A DNA stretch of 64,000 nucleotides from Collybia mongolica. Its lineage: Eukaryota > Basidiomycota > Agaricomycetes > Agaricales > Clitocybaceae. The stretch's first letter is position 1; each line of letters begins with the position of its first letter. This document shows positions 34,559-47,556 of this stretch, in pieces. Below the pieces are notes generated by a model, which ran no database searches, was not told the DNA's origin, and was given only the letters and a program-made list of their open reading frames with translations. The DNA is taken from NCBI GenBank assembly GCA_013420905.1, contig JAAXNY010000011.1, positions 2,604,001 through 2,668,000 on the forward strand, written 5' to 3'. The position numbers were made by a program, and so were the translations under genes.

Positions 34559-35261
34559 GGTCTCTGACGCGAGAGGGTTAACAGGTTAGAGTGTAGCCGT
34601 AACACTGTCGGGTCGGTAGACGTATGGAGTCGCGATTCAAAAGTGGGCTGGCAGGAAAAAGGAGATGTCAGCTATGCCTGCATGGGCGTGAATATTTCTA
34701 GGTCGGGGAAGAAGACTCGAATAGGGTATATCATCAGTGCTTCTCTCTGAAGTTTTGGTGATGCTTGTGTCAATCATTGTGATCTTCTCGGGTAGGGAAG
34801 AAAGTCAAAGATATAGAGATTGCAGAATGAGCATGATCTAGTATCCTTGATCGTGTTAGTGGTTGTTGTTCAGCACCAGTGCTGGGAGAGTGTGTGCAGG
34901 CACCTGCGGATCCTTGGCTCAACTGAGTTAACGGCGTGACATTTGGGTTTTGATTTGAAACCTGATGTGGACTAGTCACTCTGACAACGTGTATGTATAA
35001 GAGACAAACGGCTTATTGACGTCAGTTACGATGTTTCGGCGGGAATATGAGTCTACATCGGGTTCAGAAAATTCATCGATAGGAAGGATCCCTATGCTTC
35101 TTGCTTGCGTACTTCCTTTTTAAGAATACAGTCGTGTAAAACAGACGAAACTTATGCAGTACTGACAAACCCAAAATGCCCAAATTCCGCTACCCTTCGG
35201 AATGTTTGCAGGATCTCACTGAATGCCTTTTTCTCCCCACTGCCGTAAGTTCGAATCTTGT
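34559..35261. other. Intergenic, 0.7 kb
   Basis: No coding pattern. No signal-peptide exon for paralogue 3 was found in its first few hundred bases. Confidence 0.5.
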
Positions 35262-37122
35262 TTACTTGAACGCTCCTACAAGCCAGTCGTTTACGGCATA
35301 GAATCCTGTCACCTTGTTCGGTTCTTTGGTCAAGAGCGTACTTCCCCAGACATTCTTTATAGGGCCAAGGGCAGGAGCAAGCTTTGCACCAGCCTGCTGC
35401 ATGATTTCAGCCTCAGCTTCGGCTTCCTCGCGATTGTATGCCTTGATAGACGTGTGAAGTAAACGACGATATAGGGAAGAAAGTAAGCGTACCGTAAAGA
35501 CAGATGCAATGTTGTTCTCAACCAAGAATGATATGGTATCTTTCCACGACGAAACGGCTTCTTGTGAGCAGCCAGAGTTGAAAGCTACTGCGAGATCTGA
35601 TCTAACGAATTTACTCCCAAGGCTTTTTGCATAGGTATGATACTTCCTAGAAGAAAGGGTAATGACGACATGACTGTTCCAAGTGCAGGACCTACATGTT
35701 GTAGTGTTGGTGTAATCGTTTACGGCCGCCCCTCTTACAATTCTATGCATTTAGTTCAGGATGAAAACGCGATTCTACACACGTTGGTGACGCACGAGCA
35801 AGTCTCCATATTCATTACTTGACCTCGATTTTGCGAGGTGATGTCCATTTGGATCAATTCAGGACCACAAATGACGAACTTCGGATCTCGTCGAGTGAAT
35901 AAAATAATAAGGCTGAGATTGTGACTTACCTTGAGTGTCCTGAATATGGGTAGACGATGGAGAATTTCTTCGAAAATCTGTGCGTTCATGACTTCGATTT
36001 GATATGCGCCGAGAACCTATTCAAGGCGTATCAGCAAAGTCATCATTGATTACATTATGCAGTTACATGAATAGTCAGAGTATCTTGAAGAGTCCAAGTA
36101 TCGTCCTGGTTGAGATTTTCTAAAGCCCACAGGACCGTCATCGGCATCGACAGAAACTTTGAGGCGGCGCGAATCCAAGATCCCATAGCTGAAACGGGAA
36201 TGCAAAACTGTTGCGCGAGATCTGAACCAAATTCGCCTTCCTAACTAATGTTTCTAAGCGAAGTCCACTTGGGTTTGACTCGTTCAGGGGCCCAGCGAAA
36301 TTCAGTGCCCCGGGTCGTAATAAGGGCGAACTTGATGTCCATGCGAATTTCTTGATTAATTTGACATTGAGAAAGTCCACCATGGCCATCTTCAGAGGGC
36401 TCCCCCGCATGCTTGTGCTGCACAACCTCCCAATGTGAATATGAGCAGCAAAAAGCCATTTTGCAGTCGGTGCAGGACTTGAGGGTTTTAACGGTCGTAG
36501 TGGGCCCGGAATCTTCGGAAGTGGCTTCAATGCGCATTAGGCGGTCGGAACGGCCACTATAAAGCCTGCTTTAGCGAGAGGTTCATGTACTATATCCTGC
36601 AATGCACTCACCATCCCATGCATCGCGGTTCCCAAGCAATGAGGTTGCGTTCCAGTACTGTGAGAGGTCTACTGATATCCTGTTGTATAGCACGCAAGTC
36701 GCTTTGAACACGTGTCTCAATTATCGTGTTCAGGTCGTACAGATTCGAAGCTGGTGCATCCGCAATTGAGAAGACCGAAGTCAACCGTAAAATGGGGTTA
36801 TTCTCTGTATTGTCCAACGCTTTGCAAAACCTCTTGTGCAATCCCCAATTTTCCTAATAACGACGACCCGATAAATGTAAAAGCAAATACTTGGATGAAC
36901 TGTTTGACCTTCTGGCAGGCTATAGATTCGATAATTAGGTTACCTCCACAATGAGGAAGGAATTGTAATATTATGTACCGACTCCACAATATTTCACCGC
37001 GGGACACTTTGTACACTTTTGGAGGATAATTCCTTCGTCTCCTCCTTTGATACAGGCGTAACAAGCTTGGCCGATATTAGCAGTGAGGGTGGAATGCGAC
37101 CGACGTGAACGGAAGAATTCAT
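35262..37122 (-). pseudogene. MYND zinc-finger / MSS51-like gene with in-frame stop
   Basis: Minus-strand exons read ACYACIKGG...CTKCPAVKYCGVACQ...WGLHKRFC, a full MYND Cys/His set assembled across exons ending at 36979, 36919-36891 and 36853-36612. These are followed by PLTVLERNLIAWEPRCMGW (near 36615-36670) and a second Cys-rich part (SCTDCKMAFCC). MSS51-like C-terminal sequence follows, ending in YNREEAEAEAE, ALGPIKNVWGS and KVTGFYAVNDWL (stop at 35262). The reading is broken by TAG at 36243-36241, inside an otherwise open exon (36565-36067) that continues EGEFGSDLAQQFCIPVSAMG. At the 5' end, MNSSVHVGRIPPSLL (ATG 37122) is out of frame with the MYND part unless a 35-nt intron is assumed. 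Yeast Mss51 is a COX1 translation factor; members of the Agaricomycete family are mostly uncharacterised. Confidence 0.75.
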
Positions 37123-39273
37123 TGTGGTCAGCTGTGCTGTTGATTTAATTAGAAATTAGGCCTGAAAACATGACAGGAAACGTCAATGACTGATGAGGAT
37201 CTGGATGTTTCACCTCGGCGTTCACAAATGATCTGTTTTCCTTTGAAGAAGAGGCGTGTACCGGGGGGGGGGATTTTGTACAATTTGGGGCTCTGTTGGT
37301 AGCGTCTGTTGCTGGGACTGGTTCATCGTCAAATATCAACGCATCGAGAATTCGAATTCAAAGTTATATGGCTTTTCATAGCCTCGAGCCTCGAGGCATT
37401 GTCAATTTCCAGACGTGATCTGCCTTATGCCTCAATAAAAACTCAATTTCTGGCAATAGATATCAAATGTCAAGGTAAATCGGATGCTCGTTGAGGCCGG
37501 GGGCGCCACTACCCGAGAAGTCCAATACATCACGACATCCACTGTCTACTTCTGTGGCGGAGCGCCTGAAACTGAAATAACCATCGTTTGACTGAATGTC
37601 AATTTTCATTGTCGCCTTGATAAAGTTGGTGTTGCCTAAACCGTTGTCAATTAACCTGTAAGAACTTCTGAAGTTAAAAAGGAAGCATACGTCATCAGGA
37701 TATTCATCGCCGCCGTTGCTCATGCATCCCTCATCACCAAAAACACCGCCTACAATCCAATCATGTCATCTAGACCTCGCCCCAACCTGAAGGATACCGA
37801 AGGCTCAACATTCCCTGTTTCAAAAGGTATGTGCAACAAAAGGTATGTCAGCGTAGAATGATCAAGCAGTGGTGTGGCATGAGAGGTCCGAGACGAGACA
37901 TAAGTGGTCGTCAAACACGCCGAACTCACCGCGGCCGCATTCCCCTCGAAAGTTGTGATGAAAAAGGGTATAATAGTTATTCTCGTGCGTCTTTTGAGAG
38001 TCGAGGATGGCTTAAACCTGACACATGAGAAAAAAATGGGACTGGGCTGTGACGGAATCGGTAAGGGAAAACGAGCGAGTTGTTCGAGTGATTTGCCTGA
38101 TCCCATGTGGTTTTGGTAAATCTGTGCAGCATATCTATCAGGGGCACTTGATGGAAACGTTCGTCGTAGTTGTTACGATGAAACTTCAGACAACCTGATA
38201 TTCAGTCAGCGGAGAGATGGGCATAAAAGAAAGATCGACGCACTGAAGGATCCGGAGGTTCCAGTCTGTTTGCATCATCTACAAGAGGCTGTTGTGGGGG
38301 TATGAGCAAGCAAAGCTTTTTGCGACGTAGTGATCAATGTAACATTAGGAAGCCTCACCTTGATGTAGGATGGTAACGCATCGAAGACCAAGAGAAAGAA
38401 AGGCTAGCTTAGTTGCCGAGGGTGTTGAGGATGGAGTTGGTGCTTTAGCGTTTGAATCGAGTTAAGAATCGCGGGGGTTTAGAAGAGGAAGGCACTCACC
38501 CGAATGAGATGCTTTCATAATACCCTAACATCGAACGGCGACGTCCGGGTATGCGGCTCACGCACCATTGTGCGTCTATTCGCCTCGTCGCGCCCTCCCA
38601 GTTTCCGCCAGATATTTCCTCGACTTTCATAGGGTCGGTCTATATATGAGCATTCTCGACGAGCGCTGAAGTTGCCGTTGAAAACAGAGGGACCCCTAAA
38701 TCGTGTGAGCGTTCTCTTGAACCCAGGGAGCGACGCGACCTCTCGAACGTGAAAGGGCTTAATTTGTAGTGTGTAGCTATACGGTCGCAACTCCCCAACT
38801 CGTCGCTTGCTCTTAGATATCCGTCGTCCGGTTTCATTTGGGCGTATGGGCTTTACATCCTCCGCCCACGTACTCGAGGCTCCGCGCTGAGAAGGGTGTC
38901 GTCTGAGTACATAAAGGCTTACACAGCTTAGAACGAGGCTGGCGTTTCAAGTTGTTGGGAGTTGGATAATCAGGGCGGAGACCTAAAATGTCTTATGAGC
39001 CATCTGGCCCGCATTTGCGCTTCCAATATACCACCACTTACCTTCACCACCACACCCGGAACAGCATATATTTCCATTTTTCCTTGAGAGTATTGTAAAG
39101 TATCTATACTGTACTGTGTTGGAGGGACCTTGTAAGCAAATGTTCATGAATCATTCAATATGGTTTTCTCTCCTTTTTATTACAAACATTATCGACTACC
39201 ACCATGGAATACAACTCAATTTGAGCATGAAACAGTACATACTCATCAATCAAACCTTTCTTTAGTGCCACCA
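37123..39273. other. 2.1 kb with no recognised gene
   Basis: An open minus-strand stretch at about 37723-37463 (containing KATMKIDIQSNDGYFSF) with plausible flanking splice sites could belong to a small gene, but I do not recognise it. The frame at 38106-37750 begins MGSGKS but shows no further P-loop NTPase motif. Confidence 0.4.
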
Positions 39274-42200
39274 TCAGATGCCAAGGTGGATGAAGGGCAT
39301 CCACTGGTGGCAGGGTGCACCCTCTCTCCTAAGTTTCTGAACAGCAAGATGCAGTCCGACAGCAGCCATCTTCACATCTGGGATATTGTCTTCCCCAAGA
39401 ATTGTTTGATAGACAGTTTCAGCCACCTTAGGTCCGTAGGCATCAGGGATACTCCAGAGTGTTCCAATGGCTCCCTGAAACCCAGCAGCAAGGAACCCTC
39501 CGGCGAGATGCATAGCTTCATTCATTAGCTTTGCATCTCCCATAGCAGTCTCACAGGCAGACAAATACACAAATTTGGCATTTGGTAGATTGAGGTCCAG
39601 GATGGTGGCAAGTTTCAGCTTCCCATCATATAACATAAGGCCACTTTGTAGTGGATCCTGTGGATCTTGGACACCATGAGATGCAATGTGTAACCAAGGT
39701 GACAGTTGCATTCCCTTTACTACATTCTCAATAGTTGCCTGTGAGTTGCGTAGTTCCTTAGAATTTGTTCCAAATTGCAAGGTAACATGGTCAAGTTCAA
39801 CTCCCACAAAAGGCAGCATAGCTTGTGTTTTCTGGTCAGCTGATGTTTCTATAACCCCAACTGCGGTTAAGGTGTTATGGGCATGAGGGAGTAGCTTTCT
39901 AGAGTTTGCTTGGTTGAGGGTATCCAAGGTTGGAGTATAGGACTGGACAAATTTGCTGTCCACAGGTGCAGCTGCATGAAGAGGAAGATATGTAAATGGC
40001 CCTGAAGGGCACCACCAGAGCCTTCCACTATTGATGCCATTCTAAATGAAACTAGAATGAGTAAGGAATCAGAGTTAGCAATTCAAACTTACCTCATTAA
40101 GGACATCAAATATTGGCTTTACCACAGCTGTCCAGATCCAGGAAGCAACAAAATCAAGTATCTTATCTGCTGGAGCAATGTGACCTGAGCTGGGTTTTCC
40201 AAATCTATATTCCCTGGAATTGATATGAAACTGCTTTAAAGCATCACCCAGTTGTGTCTTCTGCTCTTTGATAGCAGCTGCAGTTACTCCAGATAGAACA
40301 AGGTGAACTGGAGGTGCATGTGGTGAAAGAATTATGATGGCATCAGTCTGATCTTCAGTATAATTCAACATGATGACAGGCCCATCTTTAGCAGCTGAAC
40401 CAAGATTTGAATATTTTGGTGACAACATAAAATCCTCAAAGCCAGGGTGTTCACGGATTTCAGCAATTAACTGAAGCCTTTTATGAGCTAGTAGGTGGTA
40501 ATTGACAACTGAATCAGCTGGTTGAGAAGTGCCTTGTAATTGGATAGAGAGCTCATGAAGTTTCCTGGACTGTGAAGGCAACTCAGCTTCAAGTTTGTTA
40601 TGTCCAATCTTGAGCTGCAACATTTGTTGATATGTGGTGCCCAATCCTTGTTCTAAATATTCTACTGCAAGTGGTATGTCTGGTATCTTCAGAGCAGTAA
40701 CAACAGCCACAGATATGAGTTTTGAAACTTCATGTCTGATTAAAGTATCATGTCTTACTCCAAGTGAGTTGCCCAACCACAGAACAGATGGAAGAATTCT
40801 CACTGCAGTGTCACATGCTTGTTGTATGTAGGGTAATTCAAAAACATCAGTGTTCCTGATAAACAACACTGCAGCATCCCAGATATGCTGAGGAGAAGCA
40901 GTAGTAGACTGCAAAGCTAGTTGGTATATTTGCAAAGCTTTATTGAGATCATCTTGATCAGCTGCTTCACTTCTGAGTCTGTCAAGGTAGTTTTCAGCCA
41001 AAATAGCCTGCTTTACAGGTAGATCAGGGTGCCCATCAGGAGATGCAGTTACAGCAGCAAGGCCATATTTGATGGCAGCCTCTAGATCCCGTATGTTTCC
41101 TGTCATTTGATACATTTCTTTATAGGTGATTGATAGATTGTGGTGTCTGCCTGATAACTCAGGGTGTCCTTCTGGAGTTACAGCTACAGCTAACAAGTCA
41201 TACTGCAGTGCAACCTCTAAATTCTGCAGGTCATTGGTTTGTTTGAACAGATCTTTACAATAAATGGCAAGGTCTCGGAGCCTAGTTGGCAATTCAGGAT
41301 GCCCTTCTGGTGTTGCAGCTACAGCAGCTAGACTATACTTCAAGGCAGCTGCCAAATCCTCTACATCCTGAGTCATGATGTACCTGTCTCTGTAAGATAC
41401 AGCTAAGTCACTTTGCTTCCCTGGTAAGTCAGGATGGTCCTCTGGAGTTCCAGTTAAAGCTGCAAGTCCATAATCAAGTGCAGCTTCCAGATCCTGCAAA
41501 TTCCCAGTTCTTCTATATCTGTAATTATAGGACACAGCTAGATTTTGTTGTCTACTTGCCAGATCAGGATGTCCCTCTGGGGTAGCATTTACTGCAGCTA
41601 AATCATACTGGAGTGCACTCTCCAGATCTAGCAAATTTCCAGACATTCTGAACTTATCCTTGTAGGATATAGCTATATTGTGGTGTCGATTTGGCATGTC
41701 AGGATGTCCTTCTGGTGTTGCAGCCACAGCTTTCAGATCATACTCCAGTGCAGTCTCCAGATCATGTTGGTCCCCTAGCACCTTGAATCTATTCTTGTAG
41801 TAAATAGCCAAATTCTGATGCTGAACAGGCAAAAAAGGGTGCTCCTCTGGAGTTGCAGCCACAGCCTCTAGTGCATATTTCAATGCAGCCTCCAAAGCCT
41901 CCAAGCCCCCAGTCTGATTATATCTTTCGTAGTGAAATGCAGCCATATTAACCTGGCGACCAAGAAGCCCAGGATCCCCCTCTGGGGTTATAGTCACAGC
42001 TACTAATCCATACTCAAGTGCAGCTTCCAGATGCTGCAAGTTTCCAGCCCTTTTATATCTGTCATTATAGGAGATGGCTAAGTCCTGGTAGAGCACTGGC
42101 AAGTCAGGATGCCCCTCTGGAGATGCAGCTACAGATGTCAGATTACACTTGAGAGCAGACTCTAGATCCTGTAGATTTCCAGTCCTTCTGAAGAGGCCCC

Positions 42201-42612
42201 TGTAAGACATAGCTAGATTATGATGCTGGCTCGGTAAACTGGGATGCCCAATCGGAGTCGTCGCTATAGCTTCTAGACCATACCTGATCGAAGCTTTGAT
42301 ATCATCTAGATCCATTGTCCAGTCATACTTATCACTGTAAATCATAGAAATGTGGGATAAACCCATCGACAGGTGAGGGCTCTCCCTTGAAAGCCCGGAC
42401 ACGCCCGCCAGGCCATATCTGAGCCCATGCTCAAGATCTTCGATATTCCCAGTCTCAGTGATTTTGCCGCGGAATATGGAAGAGAGATGCAACAGTTGCC
42501 AGGCAAGCTCAGGATCGCCAAGCGATAGTTCACACAGGGGCTCAATGACTTCTTGAAAGTTCGATATCTCAATGCCTGGGCCTTGTTTGTTAGTTTCGTT
42601 CATGCGAATCAT
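39274..42612 (-). CDS. TPR-CHAT protein (tetratricopeptide repeats plus caspase-like CHAT domain), about 1095 aa
   Basis: Exon 42612-40093 is joined in phase 0 across a 51-nt intron to 40041-39274. The N-terminal half holds ten repeats of about 47 residues with the motif TPEGHPDLP...NLAISYKDRF...TGNLQDLEAAL, which are TPR-like helical hairpins. The C-terminus is a CHAT domain with the catalytic pair in LHIASHGVQ (His) and VYLSACETAMG (Cys), then GAIGTLWSIPD. CHAT domains are caspase/separase-related proteases often found in NLR-like or cell-death systems. TPR-CHAT genes are expanded in Agaricomycetes and their substrates are unknown. An upstream exon (ATG 42763, MSDIQPEETGIDLER) could splice in phase instead of the start at 42612. 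The gene body is CpG-poor. Confidence 0.88.
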
Positions 42613-42763
42613 ACCTCAATAGCCCGCTTACTCATGCCGCTAATGTCAATAGTGTGCTCTTCGTCTTGACATACTGTTAACCAGCGTTATCGGGGATTTT
42701 GTGATTGGGACACTTACCTCTTTCAAGATCGATCCCTGTTTCCTCGGGTTGTATGTCGCTCAT

Positions 42764-43309
42764 CGTTGTCTGTTACTGATATCGTCGTGGTTTCGATGCA
42801 ACAAGTAAGTGTTGAAGATCGATGGCACTGCCACTATCGCCATCATCGATTCTGATTTGCGTCGCTGCACGTGTTTCCACTGATTCCGACGCCCTCGGAG
42901 TCAGCAATCCTGGACACCAACCAGCATTCCGAAATACTTTAAAATGAGGGAGATGTCTTTGGAGATACGAGGAAGAGTGTGGACTCTTGTAAGATGAACC
43001 AAAGAACGACCAGGGGGCAACGTAGACAACATTATCAAATACGAAGTTTACCAGATGCCATCCAAAAGGTGAGTACGAGGTGAGTATATTAGTCTGAGCT
43101 GTTTATAACTTGAGTCATGTAAGTAGATCCAAGCGAGTCCTCAAGAACAAAAAGCAGTTGTGTAAACTAGAGAAACGCGCGTGACTAAATTGCCATATTA
43201 TTATAAATAAAGATGATAGAAGGAATAATTAGAGCCAAGCGGGTGTGGCGTCAAGGTTTAAACTGGGCTCAAAGAGACAATATGGCACAAAAACGCGTAC
43301 TTGAAATAG
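42764..43309. other. Intergenic, 0.55 kb
   Basis: Upstream region of the TPR-CHAT gene and 3' flank of the zinc-finger gene. Nothing else was recognised. Confidence 0.5.
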
Positions 43310-44594
43310 TCAAAACAAGCGAGGCGTTATAATATGTAGTGGGACATACTCCTTACTATGCACGGAATGCACACGCATATGTTGGCTCAGATTATCGGCC
43401 CTGCTGAAGTCCTTTCCGCACCCGAGATATGGACACTTGTGAGCTACAATATCAAGACGGAAGTGCGTAAGCAACAGATGTGAAACTAGCCAAGAGAGGG
43501 ACAAATGGCTCACGTTTTTCATAAGTATGTATACCCCTTACATGGCGCCTCAGATGCTCTCCCCTCGCAAACACCTTCCCACATCCTTCGACATTGCATA
43601 CATGCGTCCTCGTACTTCCTGCTTGGCTCAACTTAAGCGTCTTTATACCATCGGCTACCTGCATCGTAGAGTCCTCAAGAATCTCCGCAGTGGGAACCCG
43701 ACGGCCACGGCTCGGCTTCGTGACATTCGGAACAGGTACAGGCTTTGGAAGTTTGGCCAGGACACCTATGGGGCGCACTGGCGGCAGGATCGGCTCTGCT
43801 TTCGAATAACGCCGCGGCGTTCGTGAAGGCGACTGCCATGTGACTGCGGAGTCTATCTCAGGAGTGGATGGTAGGTCGTGCCGCTTCGATGGGGGACTAA
43901 ATCCTTCAGCACACGGATATCCAATAGAGTAATCCTCCCTCCCGATACTCCCATTTCCTTGTTTGGCCTTCGCGTGCAACGAGTCATGAGGCGGTAGTTC
44001 TACTCCCGCATGCACATCTGGACTGAGCCCGTACCTGGGATCATGCTCTCTCTTGTACTGGTGGGAAGAATGGTATAGTGAGGGGCGACCCTGGGCCGAT
44101 GGTGAGGCGGCGGACATAGAGTAAGGAGGATCTTGTCTGTGCTGGGATCCAGTGTACGCAGAGGTATCGTACACGTGTACCTGGCACGCACTCTGGGGCT
44201 GGGTCTGGGATATATAAGTAGCAGTTGATGATATGGAGGTTTTCTGCTCGACAATGAAGCTTTCGGCAGAGCCGGATGCGGCATGGTAGAGAGTATGGTG
44301 CGCGTAGGTGGGGACCAGGGGATAAGCCGAGGGGGAGTAATCGGTTTCACGTGATGAACTAGTAGAGACGATAGAGGGGAAATGCTGAACGTACGATCGT
44401 TGTTGCTGGGAATGTCCAAGAAAGGGCTCTTGAACATTTTGATTTTCAACTCCGAAGGCGGAGCAGCCTATTATGTTATAATCGAGACCCCCTCTCGGGT
44501 CGTATGACACTTTATTATAGCTAGGAAACGGGCTCGAGCCAAAGGCGGCGGCAAGAGTGCTGTGATCGCTGGTATGAGGCGGGAAGTCAGACAT
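43310..44594 (-). CDS. C2H2 zinc-finger transcription factor (Msn2/4-type pair of fingers), about 404 aa
   Basis: Exon 44594-43514 is joined across a 70-nt intron to 43443-43310 (1215 nt in frame). ATG 44594 (MSDFPPHTSDHS) is the first ATG in the frame. The frame is open further upstream to about 44675, so a short 5' exon may be missing. The long Ser/Gln/Pro/Tyr-rich N-terminus is disordered-looking. Near the end are two adjacent C2H2 fingers: HVCNVEGCGKVFARGEHLRR with HVRGIH, then, across the intron, HKCPYLGCGKDFSRADNLSQ with HMRVH, joined by the TYEKP linker. The RGEHLRRH and RADNLSQH helices resemble the fingers of yeast Msn2/Msn4, which bind AGGGG stress elements. It is likely a nuclear regulator; targets unknown. 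Confidence 0.87.
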
Positions 44595-47514
44595 GAAGTC
44601 AAACGGTGCCGATTTCGGGTTGTGGGCAGGTAAGAAGGTGGAGTGATGGAAAAACTTATGCCTATAGGAAGACAAGGTGAGGCAAGAAGCGGGACATGAA
44701 AGACGATCGAACCTCTAGTTTTGAAGGGAACTAACGTTGTTCGGTGAATGAAAATCAAACTTGAGGAGAAGATAGTTGAGATGCGAAGAAAGAAAAGCTG
44801 CTACAAAGGACGAAGCTATGGTCAATACTGTGGGCTAAAACGTATTTCGGAGCATACCTCGTGTCCGGGTGTGGAATCGTAGACTTGAATATGCTGAGTG
44901 TAGCAGTGACAATATATATAGTAAATGCACTAAGCGTGCAAGCCATCCTGGAACACGATACTGGAGTCATCATGGTGACTATAATCTTATAATAAAACAA
45001 TGAGGGGCAAGTCAACAAATCTGAGATGTCAGGGGAAGAAGACTCACGAGTACAACAATCAGCCTCATCATCAACATCCTATTATGCTTGTAACATTCAA
45101 TCCAACAATCCCATGAAGCTTTACTCCACATGTAAATATTTACATGATTATACCGAGAAGATGGAGGACGTATTAAAAGAAGGGATGGACGCTAGAAGGA
45201 AGGATGGTGAGTCGAACTGGCAAAGAGGACAAAGTTAACAATGGTGATCCGTCGCATCGGACAACCAAAATCTTCCAGCTCCGCGATCCCGAATTACCCT
45301 AGAAAAATTCAAAAAAAAAAACATCACTGAACCATAATGCTTACACCCGTTTCTGCTCATCTACTTATTGTTGAATCCACTTTATTACAGGGAAGGTGTT
45401 GTACACCGACATGAATTTCAATAGCTGTGCAGAAATGGACTCTGGCTCCACTACATTAAACTAATCTCCTATCAGTGAATCGTGTCAAACTGGAATGGTT
45501 CTTCCGAAACTCCTGTCAATAATGTTTTCTGCCAAAACTCAATATATACCGCCTTCGGTGAGAACCTACACTGACCTAAATTTTAGCCGCTTATCAGATC
45601 CTCGTACATACATTGACATGCATAATTCTGTTCCTATGTCACGATGACTTCGCAAAATCGTTTAGAGGTTTAGATCCTCCAGTCTCACCATGCCGTATAT
45701 TATGCAACACAGCAATACCCAGCCGACCTTCAGAGTTGAGACACAAAGACATTGGAATCCGACAGGCAGAATTACCAGTAAGATAGGAGGCCATAGGAAC
45801 ATAGTCGGAAAACAAAACTGAGAAGAAAGTATATCAATCAGCGTCTTCCTGCACCAGCCCGGACTTGGGTAGTCATATTGTGATGGGCGGCAAACTCGCC
45901 TATCGATAGGCTGTTCGGCGTCAAGTGGTAGCAGACAATACCAACGCTTACTGTCGTGCCCTGTTAATAACGGTCACATGACCAGGTTAAAACAACCCTT
46001 TACTTATGTATGTATACCATACCGCAAACGATATCATTATCGCGAATCCTATAGCATCCTTATATCAGCTCCGAACGTGCTTAACGGAGCGACCAAAGGT
46101 CAAGGGTGGAGAAAATGAAGAAGACAAGAGCAAGGAGGGTTAGGAATGCCATGGCGAGGCGCCAATTGCTTACACATAAGACACTGCCTCCCATGTGACG
46201 AACGAATCATAACATGCGAGATATCAAACCACAGCCCAATGTTGGTGTCGGAAGCGAATGTCGGCTTGATCAATACCCAATGATTAGGAATAGCAGGAGA
46301 AGCGCGAATGATTCAATCATGAATTACTGCCGCATTGTGCTTTGATATCTATTGTTTCCGAATCGTTGTATTCTTCTGCTCCATTGCTTGTGCCCCTCGA
46401 GGAGTACTTGATGATGAGTAAGACTAACCTTTCGGAGGCCTGGGTATCGCGCTTGGTCGGATATGGCCCTCGACCATCGTGTTTCTGCCGCAAGACGACG
46501 CAAATCGGGCTCATAATGGACCAAGGGAAAGGGAAAAGGGCCGGCGCTAGGCTCCTCGATATTAACGGACCTGGAAAACGTTGGATTCGAAAGGCCATGA
46601 CCAGTAGTGCATGATGATACAGGTCCTTGAAGCGTTAGACATTGATGTTCGTCGTGCGTTGACGTGGACCTAAAAATTACACACGAGGCAAAGCACCCAC
46701 GGAGCTACCGTTTCCCATGCTTGGAATCTGAGCGGTTGTTCGGACCTTTCAGAATTTTCCTGGAATAGATCGTCTGGCTGGTCGACGGCTGTAAGACATA
46801 CTACCTTGAGCTCTTGCTGACTATCGAATGGATAGCCCATGCCATAATGCAAGGAGTTAATACCAAAGAGGAGGGCTGCAAACGTAAGCTGTTGTTAAGG
46901 GAGACGAAAAGGAAAATCACTATCACGTATGTGTCAAACTACAAACAGCTCCTTCCCTTTCAAAGACCCTCTTAGTCTCAGCAGTCAAGTAATCCAAAGC
47001 ACATACTGTGTGGGTTGGCTAGGTTAGGATGCATTGAATTTGCTACGCCTAGTGGAATTGAACAATCACTGTATGATGGTGCCTGAGAAAGGCGACGTGA
47101 GCCCCGAAGCCCAGTGGATGGGTGAGTGGCGTCGCACACAGGGCTATTTTGGGCACAGTTGGAATGACTGCTTTCTCGACAAAGCCTGTGACCAGGTATG
47201 AGACAGGCGTGCTCTTTGATCGCCAGTAACTTCGTAGCTGGAAAACAGCAGATCAAAGCCCAGACTTTCTTGTCAGGCGCTCGGAAGTTAGGAGCGCCCA
47301 GTTGTAAAGCTGGATAGACCATGGCAGGGTAATAGGTTCCGTTATGAGGTAAAACATACCAAAGTCTCGTCCCGACGCCCGAGACTGCGTTTAGCTTTTG
47401 GGTGTAACGTCGGGATATCAGTAAGATCTACTAAGAGTATCAGCAAGTCAAATCACTGCGTTTCAATCCAAAAGTGAGAAAGCCATACTGTGCCACATGC
47501 GTCGATATGCGACC

Positions 47515-47556
47515 GCGAATATACCACGAATGGATGCGAATATACCACGAATGGAT
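47515..47556. repeat. Two perfect tandem copies of a 21-bp unit
   Basis: The unit starts GCGAATATACC and ends ACGAATGGAT. Copies lie at 47515-47535 and 47536-47556 without mismatch. Confidence 0.9.

Noticed and set aside
35240..35262. TTCGAATC motif resembling a tRNA T-loop
   Set aside because: No matching acceptor stem, D-arm or anticodon arm is found around it.
38041..38106. MGSGKS start suggesting a P-loop NTPase
   Set aside because: The usual preceding glycines and hydrophobic strand, and all later NTPase motifs, are missing; it is probably chance.
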